Shown here in pieces: positions 1 through 5,070 of a stretch of DNA of 5,996 nt. Position numbers and translations under genes: made by a program. Position 1 is the stretch's first letter, and each line of letters starts with the position of its first letter. The notes below the pieces were generated by a model. The model ran no database searches. It saw nothing but the letters and a program-made list of their open reading frames with translations, and had not been told where the DNA came from. The stretch lies in the NCBI GenBank assembly GCA_903938205.1, contig CAJACJ010000025.1, positions 1 to 5,996 on the forward strand. The letters run 5' to 3'. This DNA is from an uncultured bacterium (GTDB lineage: Bacteria; Planctomycetota; Phycisphaerae; Phycisphaerales; SM1A02).

Positions 1-416
1 TCATTATCTTTTTTATAACCAACATGATCCGTGTCAAAGGGCGCGAAGAAACTTGGCCAACCAGTTTTTGAATTGAATTTATTTTCGCTTGAAAATAAAG
101 GCAATCCGCAAACCACGCAGCAATACACGCCGTCTTTTTTATTGTCGAGCAAAGTTCCGCAAAATGCGGGCTCAGTCCCAGATTTCTGCGTCACTTTGTA
201 TTGTTCCGGCGTCAATTTCTTGGCCAATATTTCCACCTGCTCTTTGGTCAGTGGATTGATGTTGTATCCAGCGCGAGAGATAGATCTTTGTGTATTTTTC
301 ATAAAATTTCCTGAATTCAAAGTCGTGTCATCGTAGGCAATGGCGAAAGCCGCAAGCACAACGATGGTAAGCAACGCTGCCGAAACCATTGAAATGAAAG
401 GTGTTCGAATTGACAT
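1..416 (-). CDS. msrB: Peptide-methionine (R)-S-oxide reductase MsrB, exported form (3' part outside window)
   Basis: MsrB reduces the R-epimer of methionine sulfoxide in proteins back to methionine. The frame is open from an ATG at 416-414 to the window edge (138 codons), so the C-terminal half and the stop are missing. Seen: residues 1-27 have a basic start (R4) and a hydrophobic stretch about 11-27 ending FAIA before YDD, which reads as a signal peptide or membrane anchor. From about residue 50 the SelR/MsrB domain follows: GTEPAFCGTLLDNKKDGVY, then the first zinc pair C100-x-x-C103, then GLPLFSS and the hallmark GWPSFF at 119-124. The second zinc pair and the catalytic C-terminal cysteine of the family would lie beyond the edge. 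C86 in the AFCGT segment is common in one MsrB subgroup. An internal ATG at 302-300 (residue 39) would give a cytoplasmic form. The gene is divergent from the FG-GAP gene. Family call is very secure; export is inferred. Confidence 0.93.
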   Translation of the reverse strand, partial: MSIRTPFISMVSAALLTIVVLAAFAIAYDDTTLNSGNFMKNTQRSISRAGYNINPLTKEQVEILAKKLTPEQYKVTQKSGTEPAFCGTLLDNKKDGVYCCVVCGLPLFSSENKFNSKTGWPSFFAPFDTDHVGYKKDN

Positions 417-489
417 GGTCAAAGCATAGTCGAGCACTTTCGTAAAGTTCGCCAAGAAAAAAATTTATTGATGCCGATAGACTGAATAC
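417..489. promoter_or_regulatory. Divergent intergenic region between msrB and the FG-GAP lipoprotein gene
   Basis: This 73-bp gap separates two gene starts that point away from each other, so promoters for both genes are expected here or just inside the genes. It holds an AT-rich run (about 458-470, AAAAAAATTTATT). I could not place a convincing -35/-10 pair with 16-18 bp spacing for either direction. A perfect TTGACA at 410-415 overlaps the msrB start codon but has no matching -10 downstream. No clear Shine-Dalgarno sequence precedes either start. An in-frame TAG at 478-480 limits the FG-GAP gene to starts from 481 onward. Confidence 0.4.
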
Positions 490-2085
490 GTGCAAAATAA
501 ACCGGTCACTCATTTTGTATTCCCTCTCTTACTTGCTGTCGTGATTTCCAGTGGCATGGTGCTGTCTTGCACCCAAGACCAACCCCCTCCGCTTTATCCA
601 CTGGCGCAAGGCCAAGCGCAACTAACGCCCAATCGCCGTGAAGAGCCAGCAAATGGCATTTTAGAAAGACACGCTGAAAATAAAATAGTAAAATCTCCTT
701 CACAACAACCCGACGACCGATTTGGCGAGGCCATTGCCTTGACACTGAACACCTTGGTGGTTGGAGCGCCAAACACATCCGGCGGTGGCGCGGTCTGGGT
801 ATTTGACTTGGCTCATTCCAACACCGCGCCGATTCAATTAATTCCCCCACGTCTTCACAGCGGTGACAATTACGGAACCGCCGTGGCCATTGAACCTGGA
901 GGCAATTTCATTGCGGTTGGCGCGCCCCACACAAAAGTGGATAACAAAATAAATGCCGGCGTGGTTTATATGTGGAAGAAATCTAAAAACGGAAATGACT
1001 GGAATTTTGATGGCGCCTACTCTCGCCAAGATTTGCCGGCCAATTCCAAGCTCGGCAGCACTGTTGCAATTAATCGCGAAACGCTTCTTGCAGGCGCTCC
1101 ATTCACACCTTTATATGTTGCCCCTGGAGATGTAACAACAACTAGGCCAATTGATCGATTTTCAAACTATCGAACCATTGCTTTGCATGGCGTTGTTGCA
1201 ACATGGATGCGCGACAGCGATGGGAATTTGAATGAAGGCGATCTATTGCGACCCGACCCCTACATTGCAAATGCTGAATTTGGGTGCGCACTTTTTCTTG
1301 AGGGAGCCCAAGCCATTGTCGGAGCAAAGTCCGCGCGCGCCTCACAGCAAGTGGGAGCGGGCAAAGCCTATATTTATCTTCGGCGTAAATCTGGTTGGCC
1401 AAACCAAGACAGCGTCAGTATTTCCCAAACTGGCAACTCCATTTTTAAAGGCGATAACAACACCATTAGTGGAAACGGACCAGCCCATCATTTTGGATCG
1501 GCAGTTTGCATTAAAGGCAGCGTGGCGCTTGCTGGAACACCTGGTGACAGCGAAGGAGGCCTATTGAGAAGTGGATCAGTGAATGTTTATGAAGTGAACG
1601 ATTCTGCGTGGATGCCTGTTCAATATATTTCCGCCAAAATAAAGGACAGGTCCGATCCTACAAAATTCATAGAGGATCGAAGCGACGATGATGAGTTTGG
1701 ATCCGCTGTTGGAATTGCAGATACACATTTTGTCATCGGAGCGCCAAAGAAATCCATCAACGATCAAAAGCAAGCTGGGGCCGTGTACGCCTACCAAATT
1801 AAAACGGGATCCAATCCTATGGAGGAAGAATTTGTGGTGCAGTTGGTTCAAGCCAAGCCCGTCGCCAACAGTGAATTTGGCGCCGCACTGGCTTGCACGC
1901 GAGACATCATTGCCGTCTCCGCGCCAGGCACCCAGGACTTTTCAACACTGGGTCAAATTTATATTTTTAAAAAAACTGAAATTGCCTCTCAAATTTCTTG
2001 GGGCGTGCCTGTTGCAGCAATTCAGCCCGCTTCCGTGCTTTCAGAAAGCGCAAACAGCGCCCCCAATCCTGTCACGGCGCCATAA
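490..2085 (+). CDS. Seven-repeat FG-GAP beta-propeller lipoprotein, function unknown
   Basis: This 531-residue protein is probably exported and lipid-anchored. It starts at GTG 490 because an in-frame stop lies 9 bases upstream and this start gives a complete signal: K4, a hydrophobic core about 9-25, then VLSC with C27 as the likely lipidated cysteine (leucine at -2 is not ideal). After a proline-rich linker (about 28-70), seven copies of an F/Y/L-G...VGAP...G-x-V-Y-x-x repeat follow, at about 76-107, 126-163, 185-241, 261-299, 331-369, 399-438 and 460-495. This is the FG-GAP type (FG-GAP_2-like), and seven units suggest a closed seven-bladed propeller. The GAP core is altered in repeats 4 (VGAK), 5 (AGTP) and 7 (VSAP). 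Repeat 3 has a long loop. The tail after 496 is low-complexity Ser/Ala/Pro. No enzymatic domain is fused. Such propellers usually mediate binding, often with calcium, but no ligand can be named. Fold confident; role unknown. Confidence 0.85.
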   Translation: MQNKPVTHFVFPLLLAVVISSGMVLSCTQDQPPPLYPLAQGQAQLTPNRREEPANGILERHAENKIVKSPSQQPDDRFGEAIALTLNTLVVGAPNTSGGGAVWVFDLAHSNTAPIQLIPPRLHSGDNYGTAVAIEPGGNFIAVGAPHTKVDNKINAGVVYMWKKSKNGNDWNFDGAYSRQDLPANSKLGSTVAINRETLLAGAPFTPLYVAPGDVTTTRPIDRFSNYRTIALHGVVATWMRDSDGNLNEGDLLRPDPYIANAEFGCALFLEGAQAIVGAKSARASQQVGAGKAYIYLRRKSGWPNQDSVSISQTGNSIFKGDNNTISGNGPAHHFGSAVCIKGSVALAGTPGDSEGGLLRSGSVNVYEVNDSAWMPVQYISAKIKDRSDPTKFIEDRSDDDEFGSAVGIADTHFVIGAPKKSINDQKQAGAVYAYQIKTGSNPMEEEFVVQLVQAKPVANSEFGAALACTRDIIAVSAPGTQDFSTLGQIYIFKKTEIASQISWGVPVAAIQPASVLSESANSAPNPVTAP

Positions 2086-2104
2086 TCAAACTGGACTTCT
2101 TCGC

Positions 2105-2110
2105 TATAGT
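2105..2110 (+). promoter_or_regulatory. Possible -10 box (TATAGT) for the tRNA operon
   Basis: TATAGT matches the bacterial -10 consensus at five of six bases and lies 12 bp before the first base of tRNA-Ser, a suitable distance for a short 5' leader. The matching -35 would fall over the stop codon of the FG-GAP gene (about 2083-2090, TAATCAAA), which is a poor match. Readthrough from the FG-GAP gene is an alternative, because no terminator separates the two. Confidence 0.4.
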
Positions 2111-2122
2111 GTTCCCTCCACT

Positions 2123-2209
2123 GGACAGGTGTCCGAGCGGTTGAAGGAGCAGCATTGGAAATGCTGTATACGGGTAACCGTATCGTGGGTTCGAATCCCA
2201 CCTTGTCCG
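2123..2209 (+). tRNA. tRNA-Ser (anticodon GGA)
   Basis: A complete class II tRNA cloverleaf can be folded by eye. The acceptor stem pairs GGACAGG (2123-2129) with CTTGTCC (2202-2208) with one G-U pair, and the discriminator is G2209, as expected for serine. The anticodon stem CAGCA/TGCTG encloses the loop TTGGAAA, placing GGA at 2157-2159, which reads UCC and UCU. The long variable arm (stem TACGG/CCGTA around GTAA) is the serine identity element. The T arm is GTGGG-TTCGAAT-CCCAC (2185-2201). The 3' CCA is not encoded, so a CCA-adding enzyme must finish it. The gene is followed 68 bp later by tRNA-Pro in the same direction. Confidence 0.97.
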
Positions 2210-2216
2210 CTTTCGT

Positions 2217-2241
2217 ATCACGCATCTTTTTGACGCGTGAT
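2217..2241 (+). other. Hairpin 1 in the tRNA-Ser/tRNA-Pro spacer
   Basis: ATCACGC (2217-2223) pairs perfectly with GCGTGAT (2235-2241) around an 11-nt loop that contains a run of five T. It begins 8 nt after the end of tRNA-Ser and has no T-run after it, so it is not an intrinsic terminator on this strand. It may stop 3' exonucleases or mark the trailer of tRNA-Ser for cleavage. Function is inferred. Confidence 0.45.
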
Positions 2242-2250
2242 GTTGGCGAA

Positions 2251-2270
2251 TTCGGCGAGCACTCGCCGAA
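2251..2270 (+). other. Hairpin 2 in the tRNA spacer, just before tRNA-Pro
   Basis: TTCGGCGA (2251-2258) pairs perfectly with TCGCCGAA (2263-2270) around the loop GCAC, giving an 8-bp GC-rich stem. It ends 7 nt before tRNA-Pro and is followed by five A, not T, so it is unlikely to terminate transcription of the tRNA operon. A role in separating the two tRNAs during processing is possible but not shown. Confidence 0.45.
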
Positions 2271-2277
2271 AAAAACT

Positions 2278-2351
2278 CGGGTTGTAGCGCAGCTTGGTAG
2301 CGCGTTTGACTGGGGGTCAAAAGGTCGTGGGTTCAAATCCCGCCAGCCCGA
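2278..2351 (+). tRNA. tRNA-Pro (anticodon GGG)
   Basis: The acceptor stem pairs CGGGTTG (2278-2284) with CAGCCCG (2344-2350), including the C1-G72 pair typical of bacterial proline tRNAs, with discriminator A2351. The D arm is GCGC/GCGC around AGCTTGGTA. The anticodon stem TTTGA/TCAAA encloses CTGGGGG, placing GGG at 2312-2314, which reads CCC and CCU. The T arm is GTGGG-TTCAAAT-CCCGC (2327-2343). No CCA is encoded. Five consecutive G at positions 34-38 make this tRNA prone to +1 slippage; in bacteria TrmD methylation of G37 normally prevents this. It appears to be the last gene of a two-tRNA transcript, ending at the terminator directly downstream. Confidence 0.97.
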
Positions 2352-2356
2352 CTACC

Positions 2357-2391
2357 AACAAAAACGGAGGCTTGACCTCCGTTTTTTGTTT
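2357..2391 (+). terminator. Intrinsic terminator after tRNA-Pro, probably bidirectional
   Basis: ACGGAGG (2364-2370) pairs perfectly with CCTCCGT (2376-2382) around CTTGA. The stem is extended by an A-run before and a T-run after it, so TTTTTT follows the stem on the plus strand. The complementary run (2359-2363) gives TTTTT after the stem on the minus strand. It therefore should end the tRNA transcript, and can also end transcription from the converging small lipoprotein gene, whose stop is at 2432-2434. Confidence 0.88.
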
Positions 2392-2405
2392 GTGAATTTT
2401 TAATA

Positions 2406-2424
2406 TCGCATGGCAATCATGCGA
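2406..2424 (-). other. Hairpin just after the small lipoprotein gene
   Basis: TCGCATG (2406-2412) pairs perfectly with CATGCGA (2418-2424) around a 5-nt loop. It starts 7 nt past the stop codon of the minus-strand gene. The bases after it on the minus strand (TATTAAAAATT) contain no proper T-run, so it would be at best a weak terminator or an RNA-stabilising 3' structure backing up the stronger terminator at 2357-2391. Confidence 0.4.
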
Positions 2425-2431
2425 CGATCCA

Positions 2432-2692
2432 TTAAGAATTTTTTACTTTGGTAATCCGTCCAATGAAGCCCAGCAGAACCATCCACGCCACCACGAGCGC
2501 AATAACCACAAGGACAATGGTTCCGCTGCTTTCCGCCTCGCGGATTAAATCCGACGCCTGTTCGCGTGGAGTTTCAGGCGCGGGAACGGATTGACACGCG
2601 GCAATGATGTGAGCGCCGGCCAGCGCAAGAACCATAAAGGAACCGCTGCGCAGTTTGGACAATGTGTGACAAATGTGAATCAATAGGTTCAT
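2432..2692 (-). CDS. Small predicted lipoprotein with C-terminal membrane helix, unknown function
   Basis: I do not recognise this 86-residue protein. From the ATG at 2692-2690 it has a basic n-region (K and R within the first 16 residues), a hydrophobic stretch FMVLALAGAHI, and an excellent lipobox I-A-A-C with C33 as the lipidation site. A short hydrophilic segment rich in Pro and Glu follows (about 34-57), then one hydrophobic helix (about 58-78, TIVLVVIALVVAWMVLLGFI) and a basic tail RITKVKNS. Positive-inside logic puts the tail in the cytoplasm, so the protein would be held at the outer face by lipid and also span the inner membrane. A GTG at 2731-2729 extends the frame by 13 residues, but the likely promoter (2722-2749) overlaps it, which favours the ATG. 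Two plain transmembrane helices without lipidation are an alternative. It is divergent from truB and convergent with the tRNAs. Confidence 0.62.
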   Translation of the reverse strand: MNLLIHICHTLSKLRSGSFMVLALAGAHIIAACQSVPAPETPREQASDLIREAESSGTIVLVVIALVVAWMVLLGFIGRITKVKNS

Positions 2693-2721
2693 GATGGAAT
2701 TGCCAATTTGAATGAATGACA

Positions 2722-2749
2722 AAGATAGCACGCAAAATCAGACAGTCAA
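2722..2749 (-). promoter_or_regulatory. Sigma70-type promoter for the small lipoprotein gene
   Basis: On the minus strand TTGACT (2749-2744) and TATCTT (2727-2722) are 16 bp apart, matching the -35 and -10 consensus at five and four of six bases. Transcription would start near 2715, leaving a leader of about 20 nt before the ATG at 2692. This position is what argues against the longer GTG start at 2731. Confidence 0.45.
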
Positions 2750-2809
2750 AAAAATATTTCAAACCGCTTTCAATCCAAGCCACCTTAGACTGCCCCCACA
2801 AGTATTTCC

Positions 2810-3520
2810 ATGACGCAACAACCCCCAACAAATCCAAGCGGAATTTTAATTATTGACAAGCCATTGGGCGTTTCAAGCATGCGCGCCGTGGAAATGGTTC
2901 GCCGCGGCATGGGCGGCTTGCGAACCGGTCATGCTGGCACGCTTGATCCCCTGGCCACGGGCGTGCTCATTATTGCCGTGGGTTCCGCCACGCGCAGCAT
3001 CAATATGTTGATGGATCTTGAAAAGCAATATGAAACCACGATTGATCTTTCCGCGACAACACCAACGCTGGACAGCGAGAGTGAACGCGTTGAGTACGTG
3101 CGCACCACGCCCCCACCAACAGCGGACCAAGTGACGTTGACGTTGAAACAATTCACTGGCGCGTATCCGCAAATGCCGCCGGCGTTTAGCGCCAAGCAAA
3201 TCAAAGGGCGACGGGCCTATGACATTGCGCGCAGTGGCGAGCAGGTTGTGCTTGCGGCGCGAATGGTGAATGTGCATGCACTCTCCATGCTTTCATTCGC
3301 GTGGCCCATTGTGCGTCTGGCTATTCGTTGCGATAAAGGTTTTTATGTGCGCAGTCTTGCGCATGATCTTGGCGTAGCGCTTGGTGGTGATGGCTATTGC
3401 ACCGCGATTCGACGGACCGCCATTGGACCATACACCGTTGAGCGCGCTATTGAATTGAAGCAGGAGGCGCTTCCGAATCCTTCTCAGCTTTTGGCGTTGC
3501 CTCTTGTCGCTGCGCGTTGA
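2810..3520 (+). CDS. truB: tRNA pseudouridine(55) synthase TruB
   Basis: TruB converts U55 in the T loop of nearly all tRNAs to pseudouridine and helps tRNA folding. Seen in order: GILIIDKPLGVSS (11-23, motif I), the catalytic motif GHAGTLDPLATGVL with nucleophile D46, KQYE with the active-site tyrosine Y74, PPAFSAKQIKGRRAYDIAR (123-141), and KGFYVRSLAHDLG (176-188) with R181. These match the TruB family position for position. At 236 residues it is much shorter than the roughly 300-residue enterobacterial enzyme; after GPYTVERAIEL it has only a short tail, so the C-terminal PUA-type domain is absent. The ATG at 2810 fits because motif I usually begins about 10 residues in. No clear Shine-Dalgarno sequence is visible. 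It runs toward lspA, and the two reading frames overlap by 74 bp at their 3' ends. Confidence 0.96.
   Translation: MTQQPPTNPSGILIIDKPLGVSSMRAVEMVRRGMGGLRTGHAGTLDPLATGVLIIAVGSATRSINMLMDLEKQYETTIDLSATTPTLDSESERVEYVRTTPPPTADQVTLTLKQFTGAYPQMPPAFSAKQIKGRRAYDIARSGEQVVLAARMVNVHALSMLSFAWPIVRLAIRCDKGFYVRSLAHDLGVALGGDGYCTAIRRTAIGPYTVERAIELKQEALPNPSQLLALPLVAAR
3447..3520. other. Convergent 3' overlap of truB and lspA
   Basis: The last 74 bp of truB (plus) and lspA (minus) are the same DNA read on opposite strands, so both C-terminal tails are encoded here. There is no intergenic space and I see no hairpin followed by a T-run for either direction. Each transcript must therefore run into the other gene or end by a factor-dependent mechanism. 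Confidence 0.9.
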
Positions 3521-4115
3521 TCAATAAAATAGCCATGCCCAAAAGCAGCATCATGTCTGCGCCGTTAAAAATCCACGGGAACAATTCGGTGCTGCCACCT
3601 GGCCAATGAAATCCAAATGGCAAGTGCCAACGCGGTGTCATGAATAGAAAGTCGCGCACCGCGCCGTAGGCCAAGCGATCGTACAAATTGCCTATTCCAC
3701 CCGCTAAAACAAGCCCAATTCCAATATGCGCCACGCGATTTTTTGCGTCTGTCCACCAGCCAAAAATCCACATGGCCGCGGTGACCGCAATGATGGTGAA
3801 GGCTATGAACACCACTCGCTTTTGCTGGCCCAAACCAAACACGGCGCCGTGATTGAGCACCAAGCGCAAGTCCAGCAAGTCCCACGGAAGAACCTTCACG
3901 CCCGTGTGAAATGGAAGTCGATACGAAGGGTTGCCCGCAATGTCATCGTAGGAAAGTTCAACAGGCTCATCGGTGACGTAACGAAAGGCCCAACTTTTTG
4001 TAGTGAGATCAAGCGCAAGTCCAAGCGTGAAGACAATCAACAACGTGACCCAAGCGGATTTGGATCGACAAGCCGGAGTGAATGAAATTGCGATTGCTGA
4101 AGAGTTGGAACTCAA
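3447..4115 (-). CDS. lspA: Lipoprotein signal peptidase (signal peptidase II) LspA
   Basis: LspA is an inner-membrane aspartyl protease that cuts the signal peptide from diacylglyceryl-modified prolipoproteins. Seen: first membrane helix about 22-38 with conserved D36 (LALDLTTK); LNHGAVFG at 87-94; membrane helices about 101-120 and 130-143; GGIGNLYDRL with catalytic D146; GAVRDF (151-156); and FNGAD with the second catalytic residue D187, inside the last helix (about 182-200). At 222 residues it exceeds the usual 160-170 because of a longer N-terminus, a periplasmic insertion around 50-75 and a charged C-tail. The start is TTG at 4115, overlapping the TGA of the upstream gene as TTGA, with a GAGG about 9 nt before it, which indicates translational coupling. 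It is the last gene of the accA, dksA-like, lspA group. Likely substrates in this window are the two predicted lipoproteins. Confidence 0.95.
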   Translation of the reverse strand: MSSNSSAIAISFTPACRSKSAWVTLLIVFTLGLALDLTTKSWAFRYVTDEPVELSYDDIAGNPSYRLPFHTGVKVLPWDLLDLRLVLNHGAVFGLGQQKRVVFIAFTIIAVTAAMWIFGWWTDAKNRVAHIGIGLVLAGGIGNLYDRLAYGAVRDFLFMTPRWHLPFGFHWPGGSTELFPWIFNGADMMLLLGMAILLINAQRQEATPKAEKDSEAPPASIQ

Positions 4116-4951
4116 CGAGCCACGCCTCGCTCAATCATCAGCGCCGCCTCGACGGTGTATTTGGCCAAGGGGTTCGCATCAAGACGCGCCTTTGGAATTG
4201 GCTTGCCAGTCAATTGACACACGCCATACGATTTGTCATCGATGCGCGAAATGGCCTCGTCAATTTCCGCCAACTTCACGCGGTCGGACGCGGCCAGATT
4301 GAGCGCGAATTCTTGATCAAAAGTGTCCGTGCCAACATCGGCCATATGCAGCGGCATATTGCTGAGATTGCCACCATTTGAGCGCAGAGCCTCATCCTCA
4401 AGACCCTCCACGCGGCCAATGAGTTCGTTGCGGCGCGCGATCAAAATGCCGCGGTGCTCGGACAACTCCTTGCTGGTCAAGCGCGTCTTAATACTGAGAA
4501 TGTCAATCTCCTGCGCGGCTTTCACTTTGTCAGCTGCACCAAGAAGCTTGGACTTTTTCTTCTTGCCTTTGTCCATTCCCTTGCTGCTAATCATGCGCAC
4601 GCGGCGACCATTGATCACAACATATCCAGCTTGATCTGCTTTCTGCGTGATGGCCGTCGCAGCGACTGAGCGCGCGGTGGACATGTCAATCTTTGGTGTG
4701 CGCTTGCCCTTCTCTTCCGGCGCGGATTGCTTGGGCATGGGGCGCGGCGCATTTTTGCCGATGGGCGGAGGCGGCACGCGGTTGGGATGTTTCTTGGTTG
4801 GCGGCGGCGATGGAAACGCGGGCTTCGCAACCATCTTGGAACTCTTGACGACCGTCACCTTGGACTTGGGCGAAGATTTTTTGGCGGTCGGTTTTGAAGA
4901 GCCAGAAGTTTTCTTGCTCGTCGTTTTTTTCTCTGGCTTCTTTTTAGACAC
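4112..4951 (-). CDS. DksA/TraR-like protein with basic N-terminal extension and degenerate zinc finger
   Basis: The C-terminal third (about 155-275) has the DksA/TraR/YteA layout: helical hairpin, tip segment MADVGTDTFDQEF (203-215), then YGVCQLTGKPIPKARLDAN. DksA-type proteins enter the RNA polymerase secondary channel and alter initiation; whether this one does is inferred. Three of the four zinc cysteines are replaced: C245 remains, but the partner sites are T248, T266 and A269. Residues 1-85 are Lys/Ser/Thr-rich, then Pro-rich (PPPTKKHPNR, PPPPIGK), resembling histone H1-like tails and probably disordered. A short segment GYVVINGRRVRMIS (109-122) and a lysine cluster (128-135) follow. The start is GTG 4951, supported by AAGAGGA 8 nt upstream. 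At 279 residues it is nearly twice E. coli DksA (151). It lies 119 bp after accA and overlaps lspA by 4 nt. Family call good; activity uncertain. Confidence 0.85.
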   Translation of the reverse strand: MSKKKPEKKTTSKKTSGSSKPTAKKSSPKSKVTVVKSSKMVAKPAFPSPPPTKKHPNRVPPPPIGKNAPRPMPKQSAPEEKGKRTPKIDMSTARSVAATAITQKADQAGYVVINGRRVRMISSKGMDKGKKKKSKLLGAADKVKAAQEIDILSIKTRLTSKELSEHRGILIARRNELIGRVEGLEDEALRSNGGNLSNMPLHMADVGTDTFDQEFALNLAASDRVKLAEIDEAISRIDDKSYGVCQLTGKPIPKARLDANPLAKYTVEAALMIERGVAR

Positions 4952-4959
4952 GAATGAAA

Positions 4960-4966
4960 TCCTCTT
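4960..4966 (-). promoter_or_regulatory. Shine-Dalgarno site of the DksA/TraR-like gene
   Basis: On the minus strand AAGAGGA lies 8 nt before the GTG at 4951-4949. It is the clearest ribosome binding site in the window and settles the choice of this GTG start, giving the full lysine-rich N-terminus. Confidence 0.65.
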
Positions 4967-5036
4967 AATGCAAATTTACTATGACCGCCCCGGCTTTCAC
5001 CAATGGCTGCAATCCGCTTCAAATGAAGGGTGTTCG

Positions 5037-5065
5037 ATTGTCCTTGCCACAACCGCGCAAGTCAA
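5037..5065 (-). promoter_or_regulatory. Possible internal promoter between accA and the DksA/TraR-like gene
   Basis: On the minus strand TTGACT (5065-5060) and GACAAT (5042-5037) are exactly 17 bp apart. The -35 matches the consensus at five of six bases, the -10 at four of six. A start near 5030 would leave a leader of about 80 nt before the GTG at 4951. It sits in the 119-bp gap after the accA stop, where a separate start for the downstream pair would make sense. Such matches also arise by chance. Confidence 0.35.
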
Positions 5066-5070
5066 CCCCG

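Noticed and set aside
31..336. Plus-strand open frame of 101 codons
   Set aside because: It is antisense to msrB, whose minus-strand translation gives conserved motifs (GWPSFF, CxxC). The plus frame has no recognisable domain.
389..414. Short similarity between 389-414 and 5018-5043 (ATGAAAGGTGTTCGA versus ATGAAGGGTGTTCGA)
   Set aside because: About 20 bp, one copy inside the msrB leader and one in a spacer, with no inverted ends or flanking duplications. Chance is the simplest reading.
410..415. Perfect TTGACA as a -35 box for the FG-GAP gene
   Set aside because: No acceptable -10 lies 16-18 bp downstream (433-438 is AGCACT), and the site overlaps the msrB start codon.
328..513. Minus-strand open frame of 61 codons covering the msrB start
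   Set aside because: It is out of frame with the msrB signal peptide and crosses the divergent gap into the FG-GAP gene; no family features.
2122..2352. tRNA genes as an integration (att) site for a mobile element
   Set aside because: No repeat of a tRNA 3' end, integrase gene or other mobile-element gene is found in the window.
1688..2403. Plus- and minus-strand open frames across the FG-GAP 3' end and the tRNAs
   Set aside because: They run through two tRNA genes. Strings such as RWDSNPRYGYP are the usual artefact of translating a tRNA T arm.
2873..3277. Minus-strand open frame of 134 codons inside truB
   Set aside because: Shadow of truB; His/Arg-rich composition without motifs, while the plus frame has complete TruB motifs.
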